A DNA stretch of 64,000 nt, from NCBI RefSeq assembly GCF_965204935.1, contig NZ_CBDBFO010000002.1; one strand, given 5' to 3'. The DNA is from Hoeflea_A sp965204935 (GTDB lineage: Bacteria; Pseudomonadota; Alphaproteobacteria; Rhizobiales; Rhizobiaceae). The position numbers and the translations under genes were made by a program. The notes beneath the pieces were generated by a model that ran no database searches, was not told the DNA's origin, and was given only the letters and a program-made list of their open reading frames with translations. Below are positions 17,479 through 24,810 of the stretch, in pieces (the stretch's first letter is position 1; each line of letters opens with the position of its first letter).

Positions 17479-19170
17479 TCACCCCATCCAGCGCCGGACC
17501 GGCGCATTGGCTTCTTCAAGAGGCTGGCAGACGATGTCGACCAGCGATGGCCCGTCATGGTTCACGGCCAGCTTGAGAACCCGCTCCAGATCCCCGGGAT
17601 CCTCGACCCGCCAGGACTTGACCCCATAGGCCGCGGCAACCGCGGCCTGGTCCGTGCGGTTGAAATCGACATTGTAGTATCGTGCATCGGTGTCGGCGTA
17701 CTGGCTCGCCTTGATCCAGCCGAAATTGGCGTTGGAGAAGACGATATAGGTGATCGGTGCACGTGAGCGGCAAACGGTTTCCAGTTCCCCGCAGGTAAAG
17801 CCAAACGAGCCGTCGCCCATCATTGCGACGATCTTGCTGGAAGGCCGGCCGTACCAGGCACCAAGGGCCGCCGACAGGGAATAGCCGAGCGCACCGTGGG
17901 CGCGGTTGGTGATGAAATAGCGTCCTTCTTTCGGCTGCTGGTAGTAGGCCGAATAGTACGGGCAGCTTGTGCCGGGGTCGGAAAGGACAGTGGCGTCTTC
18001 AGGAAGCACCTTCATCATGGCGTCAATGACCCGCTCTGGCCGGATGGGCCGCTCGCCGCCCTGCGCCAGGCGGTCGAAGATTGCGAATTTGCGGCGCTTG
18101 ATATCGGCGATCGCTTCGCCGCCACCAAAGGTGCCGGATCCCTGGCCACGGCGGTCAAGCTCCGCGTTGACGGCCGCCAATGTCAGTTTCAAATCGCCGC
18201 AGACGCCGACTTCAGGCTCGTAGTTGGCACCGATGACCATGGGATCGCTGTCGAAATGAACGATCCGTGCACCGGGTTTCGGGGCCTCCCAGCGTGACGT
18301 GGTGGTGGAGCCGGCCCGGCAGCCCATGAAGACCACGAGATCGGCGGCTTCCATCAGTTCCCAGGTTTCGTCCGTACCGCCATTGGATCCGACGACGCCA
18401 AGGCAGTTGGGGTGTGTTTCGGCGAGCGAACCCTGGCCGGAGATTGAGGTCGCGACCGCAATGTCGAGGCGGGTTGCGAGACGGTCCAGTTCGTCCATCG
18501 CGCCTGCGATGACAACGCCGCCGCCGCAAACGATAAGCGGGAATTTTGCCGACAGGATCGCGTCGACGGCCGCCTCGGCCGCGCCCGGTTCCGGCGCGGC
18601 GCGATAGGCCGGATAGGTTTTCAGCTTGCCGTCGGCCCAAACATCTTCTGCATCCACCGCGTCGTACTGGATGTCATAGGGCAGCCCGAGATGAGCCGCT
18701 CCCGGGCGCCCGGTGGTCATGGCCCTGAATGCTGCGCGCACCATGCGGGGCATATGATCGGCGCGGCGGATAACCGTGTTCCACTTGGTCAGCGGACGCA
18801 TCAGGGCTTCCTGATCGAGTTCGGTCAGCGGGTACTTGCCATAGGAGGCAACGGAAATATCGGTGGTAATGCCAAGCACCGCATAGGATGATTCACTTGC
18901 CTCGATAAGGCCGGGAATGATGTAGGTCGCGCCACCGCCCGACGGCCCTTCACACACGCCGACACGGCCAGTGACCCGTGAATAGGCGTCTGCCATGTAG
19001 GTGGCCGAGCGCTCGTCCCGCGTCAGCACGTGGGTAATGCCGTGGTTGAGCCGGTAAAGGGCGTCATAAAAAGGCAGGGTCGTGTCACCACAGAGCCCGA
19101 AAATGTGCTGGACGCCGTGTGCCTCCAGCATGCGCACCATGGCCTCGGCGCCATTGAGGGTGTTTGTCAC
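17479..19170 (-). CDS. Thiamine-diphosphate-dependent enzyme (acetolactate synthase-like)
   Basis: 563 residues with the three-domain ThDP fold. The pyrimidine-activating glutamate is Glu53 in TRDERSATYMADAYSR, and the GDG...N cofactor motif lies at MMGDGSFGFTCGELETVC through FSNANFGWIK. The central domain keeps a Rossmann-like VVFMGCRAGSTTT segment. It probably decarboxylates or ligates a 2-oxo acid. It lacks features that would let me call it biosynthetic acetolactate synthase, and no small subunit is nearby, so a catabolic role is more likely. It is divergent from a GntR regulator and Asp/Glu racemase-like gene, and convergent with the LysR gene. Confidence 0.88.
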   Translation of the reverse strand: MTNTLNGAEAMVRMLEAHGVQHIFGLCGDTTLPFYDALYRLNHGITHVLTRDERSATYMADAYSRVTGRVGVCEGPSGGGATYIIPGLIEASESSYAVLGITTDISVASYGKYPLTELDQEALMRPLTKWNTVIRRADHMPRMVRAAFRAMTTGRPGAAHLGLPYDIQYDAVDAEDVWADGKLKTYPAYRAAPEPGAAEAAVDAILSAKFPLIVCGGGVVIAGAMDELDRLATRLDIAVATSISGQGSLAETHPNCLGVVGSNGGTDETWELMEAADLVVFMGCRAGSTTTSRWEAPKPGARIVHFDSDPMVIGANYEPEVGVCGDLKLTLAAVNAELDRRGQGSGTFGGGEAIADIKRRKFAIFDRLAQGGERPIRPERVIDAMMKVLPEDATVLSDPGTSCPYYSAYYQQPKEGRYFITNRAHGALGYSLSAALGAWYGRPSSKIVAMMGDGSFGFTCGELETVCRSRAPITYIVFSNANFGWIKASQYADTDARYYNVDFNRTDQAAVAAAYGVKSWRVEDPGDLERVLKLAVNHDGPSLVDIVCQPLEEANAPVRRWMG

Positions 19171-19241
19171 GCTTGATTATTCCTTCTTGACGTCAGCGGG
19201 GATTTGCCCGCTTTCAGCGCTTGCCCGACTTCATACAGAAT

Positions 19242-19249
19242 TGTATACA
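19242..19249. promoter_or_regulatory. Candidate GntR-family operator (TGTATACA)
   Basis: A perfect 8-bp palindrome TGTATACA inside ACAGAATTGTATACAGC, in the 178-bp gap between the divergent ThDP and GntR genes. FCD-type GntR repressors recognise TNGTNNACNA-type sites, which this matches in part. Position and symmetry support a shared operator controlling both directions. Confidence 0.5.
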
Positions 19250-19348
19250 GCATATTATGCAGATGTGAAGACAAAAAAATTGCGAGCGGCCTGAAAATGT
19301 GTCATCTCATGTGGGTCCAGGTGCACAGTGATGGATGAGGTGCTGAAT

Positions 19349-20047
19349 ATGAACAAAGCGAGCAGCAGCGTGGACCGGGTCTATGACCGGGTCAGGCACA
19401 TGGCTGCGAACTTTGAATTCAAGCCGGACGAGCGCATCAACGAAAGCGCACTGTCGGCGACACTCGGCGCCAGCCGGACGCCGCTGCGGGAGGCGTTGAA
19501 CCGGCTCGTCGCGGAAGGTTTCCTGACGTTCCAGAACGGCCGTGGATTTTTCTGCCGTTCGCTCAGCCCGGAAAAGATCGTCGATCTCTATGAGGCCCGT
19601 CAGGCCATCGAATGCGAGGCGCTCCGGCGGTCCGTTGAACGGGCCTCCGATGAGGAGATCGCGTCGGTCGTCGCCTATCTCGACGAGACGGAGCCGCGCT
19701 ACAACACCAGCAAGTCGACTGTGGAAGTTCTCCAAATGGACGAGGATTTCCACATCCGGCTGGCGCAGCTGTCGCAGAACTCGGAACTGGTGCGGCTGCT
19801 GCGCAATATCAACGACCGGATCCGCTATGTGCGGCTGGTCGATCTGAAGATGATCCTTGCCAAGAAACAGATCGCAAAGAACAAGGGTGCGAAACTCTCC
19901 GCGCACAGAATTGTTCTCAATGCGCTGGCGGCGCGCGACGAAGACGCCGCCGTTACAGCAATGCGAAACCACATTGAACGCAGGCGCGAGGAGGCAACCG
20001 AAGCCGTCCGCATCGCCTACTCACAGCTTTACGTCCCGGCGGACTGA
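19349..20047 (+). CDS. GntR-family transcriptional regulator (FCD/FadR subfamily)
   Basis: 232 residues. The N-terminal winged helix (ESALSATLGASRTPLREALNRLVAEGFLTF segment) has the hallmark SRTPLREAL. The all-helical FCD effector domain has metal-site candidates Asp and His in MDEDFHIRLAQLS and later HRIVLNAL and MRNHIERR. The ATG at 19349 follows GGATGAGG with 8-nt spacing; a GTG at 19328 and an ATG at 19331 are upstream alternatives. It probably represses the divergent ThDP gene and the downstream racemase-like gene in response to an organic acid. Confidence 0.9.
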   Translation: MNKASSSVDRVYDRVRHMAANFEFKPDERINESALSATLGASRTPLREALNRLVAEGFLTFQNGRGFFCRSLSPEKIVDLYEARQAIECEALRRSVERASDEEIASVVAYLDETEPRYNTSKSTVEVLQMDEDFHIRLAQLSQNSELVRLLRNINDRIRYVRLVDLKMILAKKQIAKNKGAKLSAHRIVLNALAARDEDAAVTAMRNHIERRREEATEAVRIAYSQLYVPAD

Positions 20048-20082
20048 TCCGCCAACCAGGGAGACTCCAGGGGAGAAAGTGC

Positions 20083-20838
20083 ATGTCCGTCGAATTCGGT
20101 GGAAAAACGGTCTATGGCGCAACAATCGGGATCATGATGCTGGAAACCCAGTTTCCGCGCATCCATGGCGATATCGCCAACGCCTATACTTGGCCGTTTC
20201 CGGTACAGTACCGCATTGTGCGTGGCGCAACACCCGACAAGGTGGTGCGCAAGAACCCGATGGAGCTCGTCGATGATTTCATCGCCGCGGCCAAGGATCT
20301 CGTTGCCTCAGGCTGCGATGGGCTGACGACAAATTGCGGCTTTCTCGCGCTGATCCAGGACCGGGTCAGGGAAGCGGTTCCAGTGCCGGTCGCCACCTCG
20401 TCGCTGATGCAGATCCCGCTGGTGCAGCAGATGCTGCCGCCAGGCAAGCGGGTGGGTGTCATTACCATATCGAGAACCAATCTTTCGCAGGCGCATCTCG
20501 AAGCCGCAAACGCACCGCTCGATACGCCGATCGTGGGTACCGATAACGGTCGGGCCTTCACCCACGGCATCCTCGACGACCAGCCGAGTATCGACTTCGC
20601 CGACTGCAGGCTCGACCTGCTCGATGCTGCCCGTGAACTCGTCACACAGCACGGCGATATCGGCGCGATCGTGCTCGAATGCACGAATATGACGCCCTAT
20701 GCACTCGATATCCGCAAGCTCACGGGACTTCCGGTCTTTTCGATCTACAGTTTCGTGCGTTGGTTCCACCAGGGCCTGGTGCCGGACCGTTTTGAACTGC
20801 GGCTGGATGATCCAACGCTGGAACTTGCGGGGCGCTGA
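20083..20838 (+). CDS. Aspartate/glutamate racemase family protein
   Basis: 251 residues. The two active-site cysteines of the Asp/Glu/hydantoin racemase superfamily are visible: GLTTNCGFLAL in the first half and IVLECTNMTPYA in the second. The ATG follows GGGGAGAAAGTGC. It lies 35 bp after the GntR gene and is probably in its operon. Members can be racemases, maleate isomerases or related carbon-acid enzymes; the two-cysteine arrangement supports isomerase chemistry, but the substrate is unclear. Beside a ThDP enzyme and a D-amino-acid-type oxidase, a role in catabolising a chiral amino or hydroxy acid is plausible. Confidence 0.85.
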   Translation: MSVEFGGKTVYGATIGIMMLETQFPRIHGDIANAYTWPFPVQYRIVRGATPDKVVRKNPMELVDDFIAAAKDLVASGCDGLTTNCGFLALIQDRVREAVPVPVATSSLMQIPLVQQMLPPGKRVGVITISRTNLSQAHLEAANAPLDTPIVGTDNGRAFTHGILDDQPSIDFADCRLDLLDAARELVTQHGDIGAIVLECTNMTPYALDIRKLTGLPVFSIYSFVRWFHQGLVPDRFELRLDDPTLELAGR

Positions 20839-20844
20839 CACGGT

Positions 20845-21816
20845 CTAGCCAAGCTGTCCGCCCATTTCCTCGTCGATATGGATGCGGATGATCTCGTCGA
20901 TCGAGCTGTCCGGAACAAAGCCCAGTTCCGTTGCCCTTTCCGCGTCAAAGTCGCGCGGCCAGCCGGTGACCATGCGATTGACAAGTTCGTCCGCTTCATC
21001 GCGGATGAGGGTCGACCGCTTCTCGCCCGAAACCCGGTCGAGCGCTTCAATCATTTCGCCGACGGTCACCGATACGCCGGGCATTGTCAGCGCGCGGCGC
21101 GGGCCAATCTTCTTGGTGTCGAGCGTTGCCGCATGGACGAGAAAGCCGGCGGCCGTGCGCGGGCTCACCATCCAGTGACGCACGTCGCGCGAGACCGGCA
21201 GCAAGGCTTCCTTTCCGGCAAGCGGCTCGCGCAGGATATTTGAAAAGAAACCGGACGCAGCCTTGTTGGGCCGTCCCGGCCGGACAACAACGGTCGGCAG
21301 ACGGACGGAAAGACCGTCGAAGAAACCCTTGCGGCTGTAATCTGACAAGAGCAGCTCGCAACAGGCCTTTTGCGTGCCATAGGACGACAGGGGCGCGCTG
21401 AGGAATTCATCGCCGATCTTCTCGGGGAAGGGCGCGCCGAAAACGGCGATCGAGGAGGCAAAGACAAGGCGCGGCATGTAACCTTGCGCACGGACCGCCT
21501 CAAAAAGATGATGGGTTCCTTGAAGGTTGATGCGGTAGCCCTTGTCGAAATCCGTCTCCGCCTCGCCGGAGACGATGGCCGCGAGGTGGAAAATGACATC
21601 GGGCCGGTCCGCGACAAGGCGTTCGGCCTCGCCGGGGTCGGACAGATCGCCGGCGCTGGTCTCGACAGGCCATAGGGCATCGGGTGTGCCTGGGGTGACG
21701 ATATCATAGAGCATCATAGAACTGACGGCCCGGCCGCCCAGTCCGCCATCGGCGAGGAGACGCGCAATCAGTTTCTGTCCGACCATGCCGGCAGCACCGA
21801 TGATGAGGATTTTCAT
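20845..21816 (-). CDS. denD: NAD-dependent epimerase/dehydratase family, D-erythronate dehydrogenase-like
   Basis: 323-residue extended SDR. The NAD motif is MKILIIGAAGMVGQKL, and the catalytic residues are Ser122 (FASSIAVFG), Tyr146 and Lys150 (SSYGTQK). The sequences FSNILREPLAGKEALLPV and RHWMVSPRTAAGFLVHAA are characteristic of DenD, which oxidises D-erythronate at C2 and acts in four-carbon sugar-acid catabolism. The remaining den genes (isomerase, kinase, aldolase) are not next to it, so the symbol is by resemblance only. It converges on the racemase-family gene, with stops 6 bp apart. Confidence 0.8.
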   Translation of the reverse strand: MKILIIGAAGMVGQKLIARLLADGGLGGRAVSSMMLYDIVTPGTPDALWPVETSAGDLSDPGEAERLVADRPDVIFHLAAIVSGEAETDFDKGYRINLQGTHHLFEAVRAQGYMPRLVFASSIAVFGAPFPEKIGDEFLSAPLSSYGTQKACCELLLSDYSRKGFFDGLSVRLPTVVVRPGRPNKAASGFFSNILREPLAGKEALLPVSRDVRHWMVSPRTAAGFLVHAATLDTKKIGPRRALTMPGVSVTVGEMIEALDRVSGEKRSTLIRDEADELVNRMVTGWPRDFDAERATELGFVPDSSIDEIIRIHIDEEMGGQLG

Positions 21817-21897
21817 TGTGACTTCCTTTGGCCGTTCACACGGGTTTGAAGGGGTTTTGATTTGCGAGCGGAGGTATGCGCCCGATACGCTCAGACC

Positions 21898-22431
21898 ATG
21901 AGGAAGATATTACTCGCGCTCATTTTTGCTGCAACCGCTGTAACGGGGGCTGTCGGATCCGACAGCCCGGCTTCCTGGCAGGAATTGCGCACGCTGGTCG
22001 ACAGAGCGCCGTCAATTGCCGCAGTTGAAGCGTTCGAACCCGCCGCACAAGGTCCGATCATTGTCACCTTCTTTGCGTCCTGGTGCCCGCCCTGCACGGA
22101 CGAGTTCCGGCACCTCAACAGCCTCGCCGCGAGCGGTGAATATGGCGATGCGCAGATCATCGCTGTCAATCTCTTTGAGGATTTCGGCGGCGTGAAGAAC
22201 CCGCAGCGCATGGTCCGCTTCATCGACCGTACCGCACCGCAGTTCCCGCTTCTCAAGGGATCGGAGGACATCCGCGAGGCGTTCGGCAATATCGACCGCA
22301 TTCCGACGGTCGTCGTCTATGGCCGTTCGGGTGACGAGGTGTGGCGTTTTGTGCACGAGCGCAATGCGGAAAAGACCCACGCGACGGAAGCGGATCTTGT
22401 CGAGGCGCTGGGCAAGGCTCGGGCGCGGTAG
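21898..22431 (+). CDS. Thioredoxin-like (TlpA/ResA type) periplasmic protein
   Basis: 177 residues. An N-terminal signal peptide (MRKILLALIFAATAVTGAVG) is followed by a thioredoxin fold with the active site WCPPC (Cys63 and Cys66) after VTFFAS, and a cis-Pro segment RIPTVVVYG. It would reduce disulfides in the periplasm, as in cytochrome c maturation or related folding. The ATG at 21898 is chosen because the signal peptide begins there, although no strong Shine-Dalgarno precedes it; a TTG 12 codons upstream is an alternative. No cytochrome genes are adjacent. Confidence 0.87.
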   Translation: MRKILLALIFAATAVTGAVGSDSPASWQELRTLVDRAPSIAAVEAFEPAAQGPIIVTFFASWCPPCTDEFRHLNSLAASGEYGDAQIIAVNLFEDFGGVKNPQRMVRFIDRTAPQFPLLKGSEDIREAFGNIDRIPTVVVYGRSGDEVWRFVHERNAEKTHATEADLVEALGKARAR

Positions 22432-22446
22432 GGCAGAAGCGCGCTG

Positions 22447-22956
22447 TTAACTCATAACCGATGCTGGCTCTTCGTTGATCTTTTGAGATGATTGCGCGGC
22501 GGCACGCTGGCTTGACAAGACCTTGTCAGCGAGGCCCTTGAGATTGCCGTCAAGGACCTTTCCCATCATCATTTTCATCATGGTCTGTCCGAGCAGCCAA
22601 CCCAAGGGCCCGTATTTGACGCGGTAATCCATCGACCACGTCACCTTTGTCTGGCCGTTCTTTGTCGGAGCCACCGCAATTTCCGCCTGTGCCTCCTCGA
22701 GCGGCATGGGATCCATGTCGGATAAAAGTACGCGATAGCCGCGCTCAGGTTCCCAGCCGATCACCTCTTCAACCATGGACGAGCCATTTTCAAATAGGCA
22801 GCGGCGCTTCGATCCCATTCCGTCTGCGCCGTTCGTCAGCGCATCGACCGATGTGACCATGGGCGCGAACTCGTCGATGTGCATGAAACGTCCGATAACT
22901 GCCCACACGGCGTCCGGCTCGGCGTCGATCACAAGGGTGCGTTCGTGATGAATCAT
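22447..22956 (-). CDS. SRPBCC (START-like) family protein
   Basis: 169 residues. The N-terminus IHHERTLVIDAEPDAVWAVIGRF and the middle GSKRRCLFENGSSMVEEVIGWEPERGY fit the polyketide cyclase/SRPBCC fold, a hydrophobic ligand pocket. A C-terminal helix (LLGQTMMKMMMGKVLDGNLKGLADKV) closes the cavity. Ligand and reaction are unknown. The ATG at 22956 has AGGAATGACACC upstream. A strong DNA dyad lies 36 bp upstream and may be an operator. Confidence 0.85.
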   Translation of the reverse strand: MIHHERTLVIDAEPDAVWAVIGRFMHIDEFAPMVTSVDALTNGADGMGSKRRCLFENGSSMVEEVIGWEPERGYRVLLSDMDPMPLEEAQAEIAVAPTKNGQTKVTWSMDYRVKYGPLGWLLGQTMMKMMMGKVLDGNLKGLADKVLSSQRAAAQSSQKINEEPASVMS

Positions 22957-22991
22957 GGTGTCATTCCTGGACTGGTTTTTTGCCACAGTAA

Positions 22992-23025
22992 CTGACACCT
23001 CCTGACAACCGTCTGTCAGGAGTGT
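22992..23025. promoter_or_regulatory. Strong dyad upstream of the SRPBCC gene
   Basis: TCCTGACA (23000-23007) and TGTCAGGA (23014-23021) form a perfect 8-bp inverted repeat with a 6-bp spacer. It extends to ACAC/GTGT outside if one base is bulged. It lies between the LuxR-type gene end and the SRPBCC start, both on the minus strand. With no T tract it looks more like a repressor operator than a terminator. Confidence 0.5.
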
Positions 23026-23088
23026 TTAAGCAGCGTTCGAATCCATGGGATCCAAACCCCGGGTCATCACATGGACCAAAGGCCAGAT

Positions 23089-23598
23089 TCAGGTGGCCGC
23101 CCGAGGGTTCGATCTGACCAGATCCTCGGCCAGGAGATCATCCAGGAAAACGCTCAATAGCTGGACGCGGCCCGCCACATCGGCTTTCCGGTAGACCGAC
23201 GCGCATTGTGCCTTGATAGTCCCTTGCTTCGTATCGCGCAGATCCGCCATTTCGGCGATGGAAAACCCCTTGATGGCCAACAGAGCGACTTCACGTTCGG
23301 CACTGGTGAGGGACCAGGCATCAAACCGTGTCCGCAAAACCTCGCTGAAAGCTCCGGACGCGACCTTGATCTGGTCTTCCAGATGGTCCTGGCGCTTCAG
23401 GAATTGCCGCAGCTCACTGGCGGTGAATGCCAAGCTTAAAAAAAGCGCAATGGTCACGACGGCCTCGACAACGTCGCTTTCGGCCAAGCGGTTGATCGAT
23501 TGCGGCCAAATGAGATCCCATGCGATATCCATGAGGAAGTAAGCACAACATACGGCTTGCAGTGCAAACAGGGTCCACAAAACGGTGGTGCGGGACAT
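23089..23598 (-). CDS. Membrane-anchored LuxR-type HTH regulator
   Basis: 169 residues. Two N-terminal hydrophobic helices (TTVLWTLFALQAVCCAYFLM and VVEAVVTIALFLSLAFTA, about residues 4-23 and 43-60) are followed by a short coiled-coil region (LRQFLKRQDHLEDQIKV) and a C-terminal LuxR/GerE DNA-binding domain (LTSAEREVALLAIKGFSIAEMADL... VYRKADVAGRVQLLS). There is no receiver or autoinducer domain, so this would be a one-component regulator tethered to the membrane. It is followed by the SRPBCC gene and preceded by the PepSY gene on the same strand, which are candidate targets. Confidence 0.87.
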   Translation of the reverse strand: MSRTTVLWTLFALQAVCCAYFLMDIAWDLIWPQSINRLAESDVVEAVVTIALFLSLAFTASELRQFLKRQDHLEDQIKVASGAFSEVLRTRFDAWSLTSAEREVALLAIKGFSIAEMADLRDTKQGTIKAQCASVYRKADVAGRVQLLSVFLDDLLAEDLVRSNPRAAT

Positions 23599-23654
23599 AA
23601 GCGGGCTCTCTGGCTGGAATGCGGTGCGCCTTGAATGTGCGCACCGCCAATCTC

Positions 23655-23939
23655 TTAGCTGTCGTTCGAGTCCTCGTCCTCGTCTTCCAGCGCGATTTCA
23701 ACGACATTACCATCTTGGCTCGAGACCTCAATCTCGTAGGCAACGCCATTCAGGGTCGCCTCGACCTCGATTTCGCCGTCTTCAACCTCAAACTCGGTGA
23801 TGGTGTAACCGTGCGCCTCGAGCTTGGCGCGAATATCGGCCTCGGCCGTGCCAAGCTTGTCGCCCGGAGCGACCTGTGCGAATGCAAGTCCCGGAATCAC
23901 AAGGCCTGCGAGAAGTGTGGCTTTGCTCAGTTTCATCAT
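23655..23939 (-). CDS. Small exported PepSY-domain protein
   Basis: 94 residues. A signal peptide (MMKLSKATLLAGLVIPGLAFA) is followed by one PepSY-like domain (ADIRAKLEAHGYTITEFEVEDGEIEVEA... GVAYEIEVSSQDGNVVEI) and an acidic tail of alternating Glu and Asp. It is periplasmic; PepSY domains often inhibit peptidases or sense envelope conditions. The start is ATG at 23939 or the adjacent ATG at 23936. The IS66-family element ends only 7 bp upstream, so the native ribosome site and promoter appear to have been replaced by transposon sequence (ACAAAAA precedes the ATG). Expression is therefore doubtful. Confidence 0.85.
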   Translation of the reverse strand: MMKLSKATLLAGLVIPGLAFAQVAPGDKLGTAEADIRAKLEAHGYTITEFEVEDGEIEVEATLNGVAYEIEVSSQDGNVVEIALEDEDEDSNDS

Positions 23940-23946
23940 TTTTTGT

Positions 23947-23971
23947 GTAATACCGGCATAACACCGGGCAG
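23947..23971 (+). repeat. Left terminal inverted repeat of the IS66-family element
   Basis: 25 bp starting GTAATACCGGCATAACA, an exact reverse complement of 26550-26574. It lies 7 bp upstream of the PepSY start codon on the opposite strand. Confidence 0.93.
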
Positions 23972-24069
23972 AATTCAGGCGTCAGAGCGGACGCTCTTTC
24001 TGTTTCCATGATTTTCTGGAGGCATCAACGAATGGGGGAATTGTGCTTGCGGTGGCTGGGGTGGGGATT

Positions 24070-24657
24070 CTATTGGAATCGCGCAATAGCTGCTCGCCTT
24101 TTTTCAAGTTCCGCGTCTTCCGGATTCCAGTTGTCACTTCCATCGAAGTAATCGGGATAGTACTCCCGGTATTCAGAATCCGGGTTTTCGAATGCTGCCA
24201 AGAATTCAGAGTATCCCCATACGCCTCCTATGTCCTCAAGTGGACAACGCCCGCTACCGGAAACAAGATATGGATACTGTCTGTCCTTATGTGCCGACTG
24301 AATCTTTCCAATACGGATTTTGTGTCTCCATGAGTCTCCGAAATCATAGAGGTAATTGAATTCGGGTTTGCCTTGCAAAAAGTCTATGACGTCGAGAACG
24401 GTAGCAGAGGCGTCTGATTTGGGGCTGGAGAAATACTGATCACTATCAGCACTCCAAGTGACAACTTGCTCATACCGGATCGCCTCAAATTCCCATAGAT
24501 GGCAGTTGTGCCACCCCATTGCGGCCTGAATGTATAAGTGGAGGTCATTAAGGCATGTGTTCGCAGGGACATCCATTCGTCTTGTGACCCTGGGCTTCAC
24601 ATCCCGCAACGTGATGCTGAGACGAACTATATCAAGTTGATTGCCAGCCTGAGCCAT
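24070..24657 (-). CDS. pRiA4b ORF-3 family protein (IS66 passenger)
   Basis: 195 residues. It matches the plasmid pRiA4b ORF-3-like family: an N-terminal RLSITLRDVKPRVTRRMDVPANTCLNDLH segment, then IQAAMGWHNCHLWEFEA, and the conserved FNYLYDFGDSWRHKI core followed by GSGRCPLEDIGGVWGYSEFL. The family is common on plasmids and next to transposases, and its biochemical function is unknown. It is encoded inside the IS66-family element, 153 bp downstream of the transposase on the same strand. GC content looks lower than in the surrounding chromosome. A GTG or TTG might serve as alternative start, but the ATG at 24657 fits. Confidence 0.87.
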   Translation of the reverse strand: MAQAGNQLDIVRLSITLRDVKPRVTRRMDVPANTCLNDLHLYIQAAMGWHNCHLWEFEAIRYEQVVTWSADSDQYFSSPKSDASATVLDVIDFLQGKPEFNYLYDFGDSWRHKIRIGKIQSAHKDRQYPYLVSGSGRCPLEDIGGVWGYSEFLAAFENPDSEYREYYPDYFDGSDNWNPEDAELEKRRAAIARFQ

Positions 24658-24810
24658 TGTGTGAAACGTCCTGCTATATGTGTCGATATGATTGCGCCGT
24701 CAGACGGATGAACCATCGCCACAATGCAAGATTGGAAATGTCATGTCGACCGCATCTTCACAATCCAGCTGTCGCGCAATGCAATCTCGATCTTGCCGAA
24801 GAGTGGCTGT

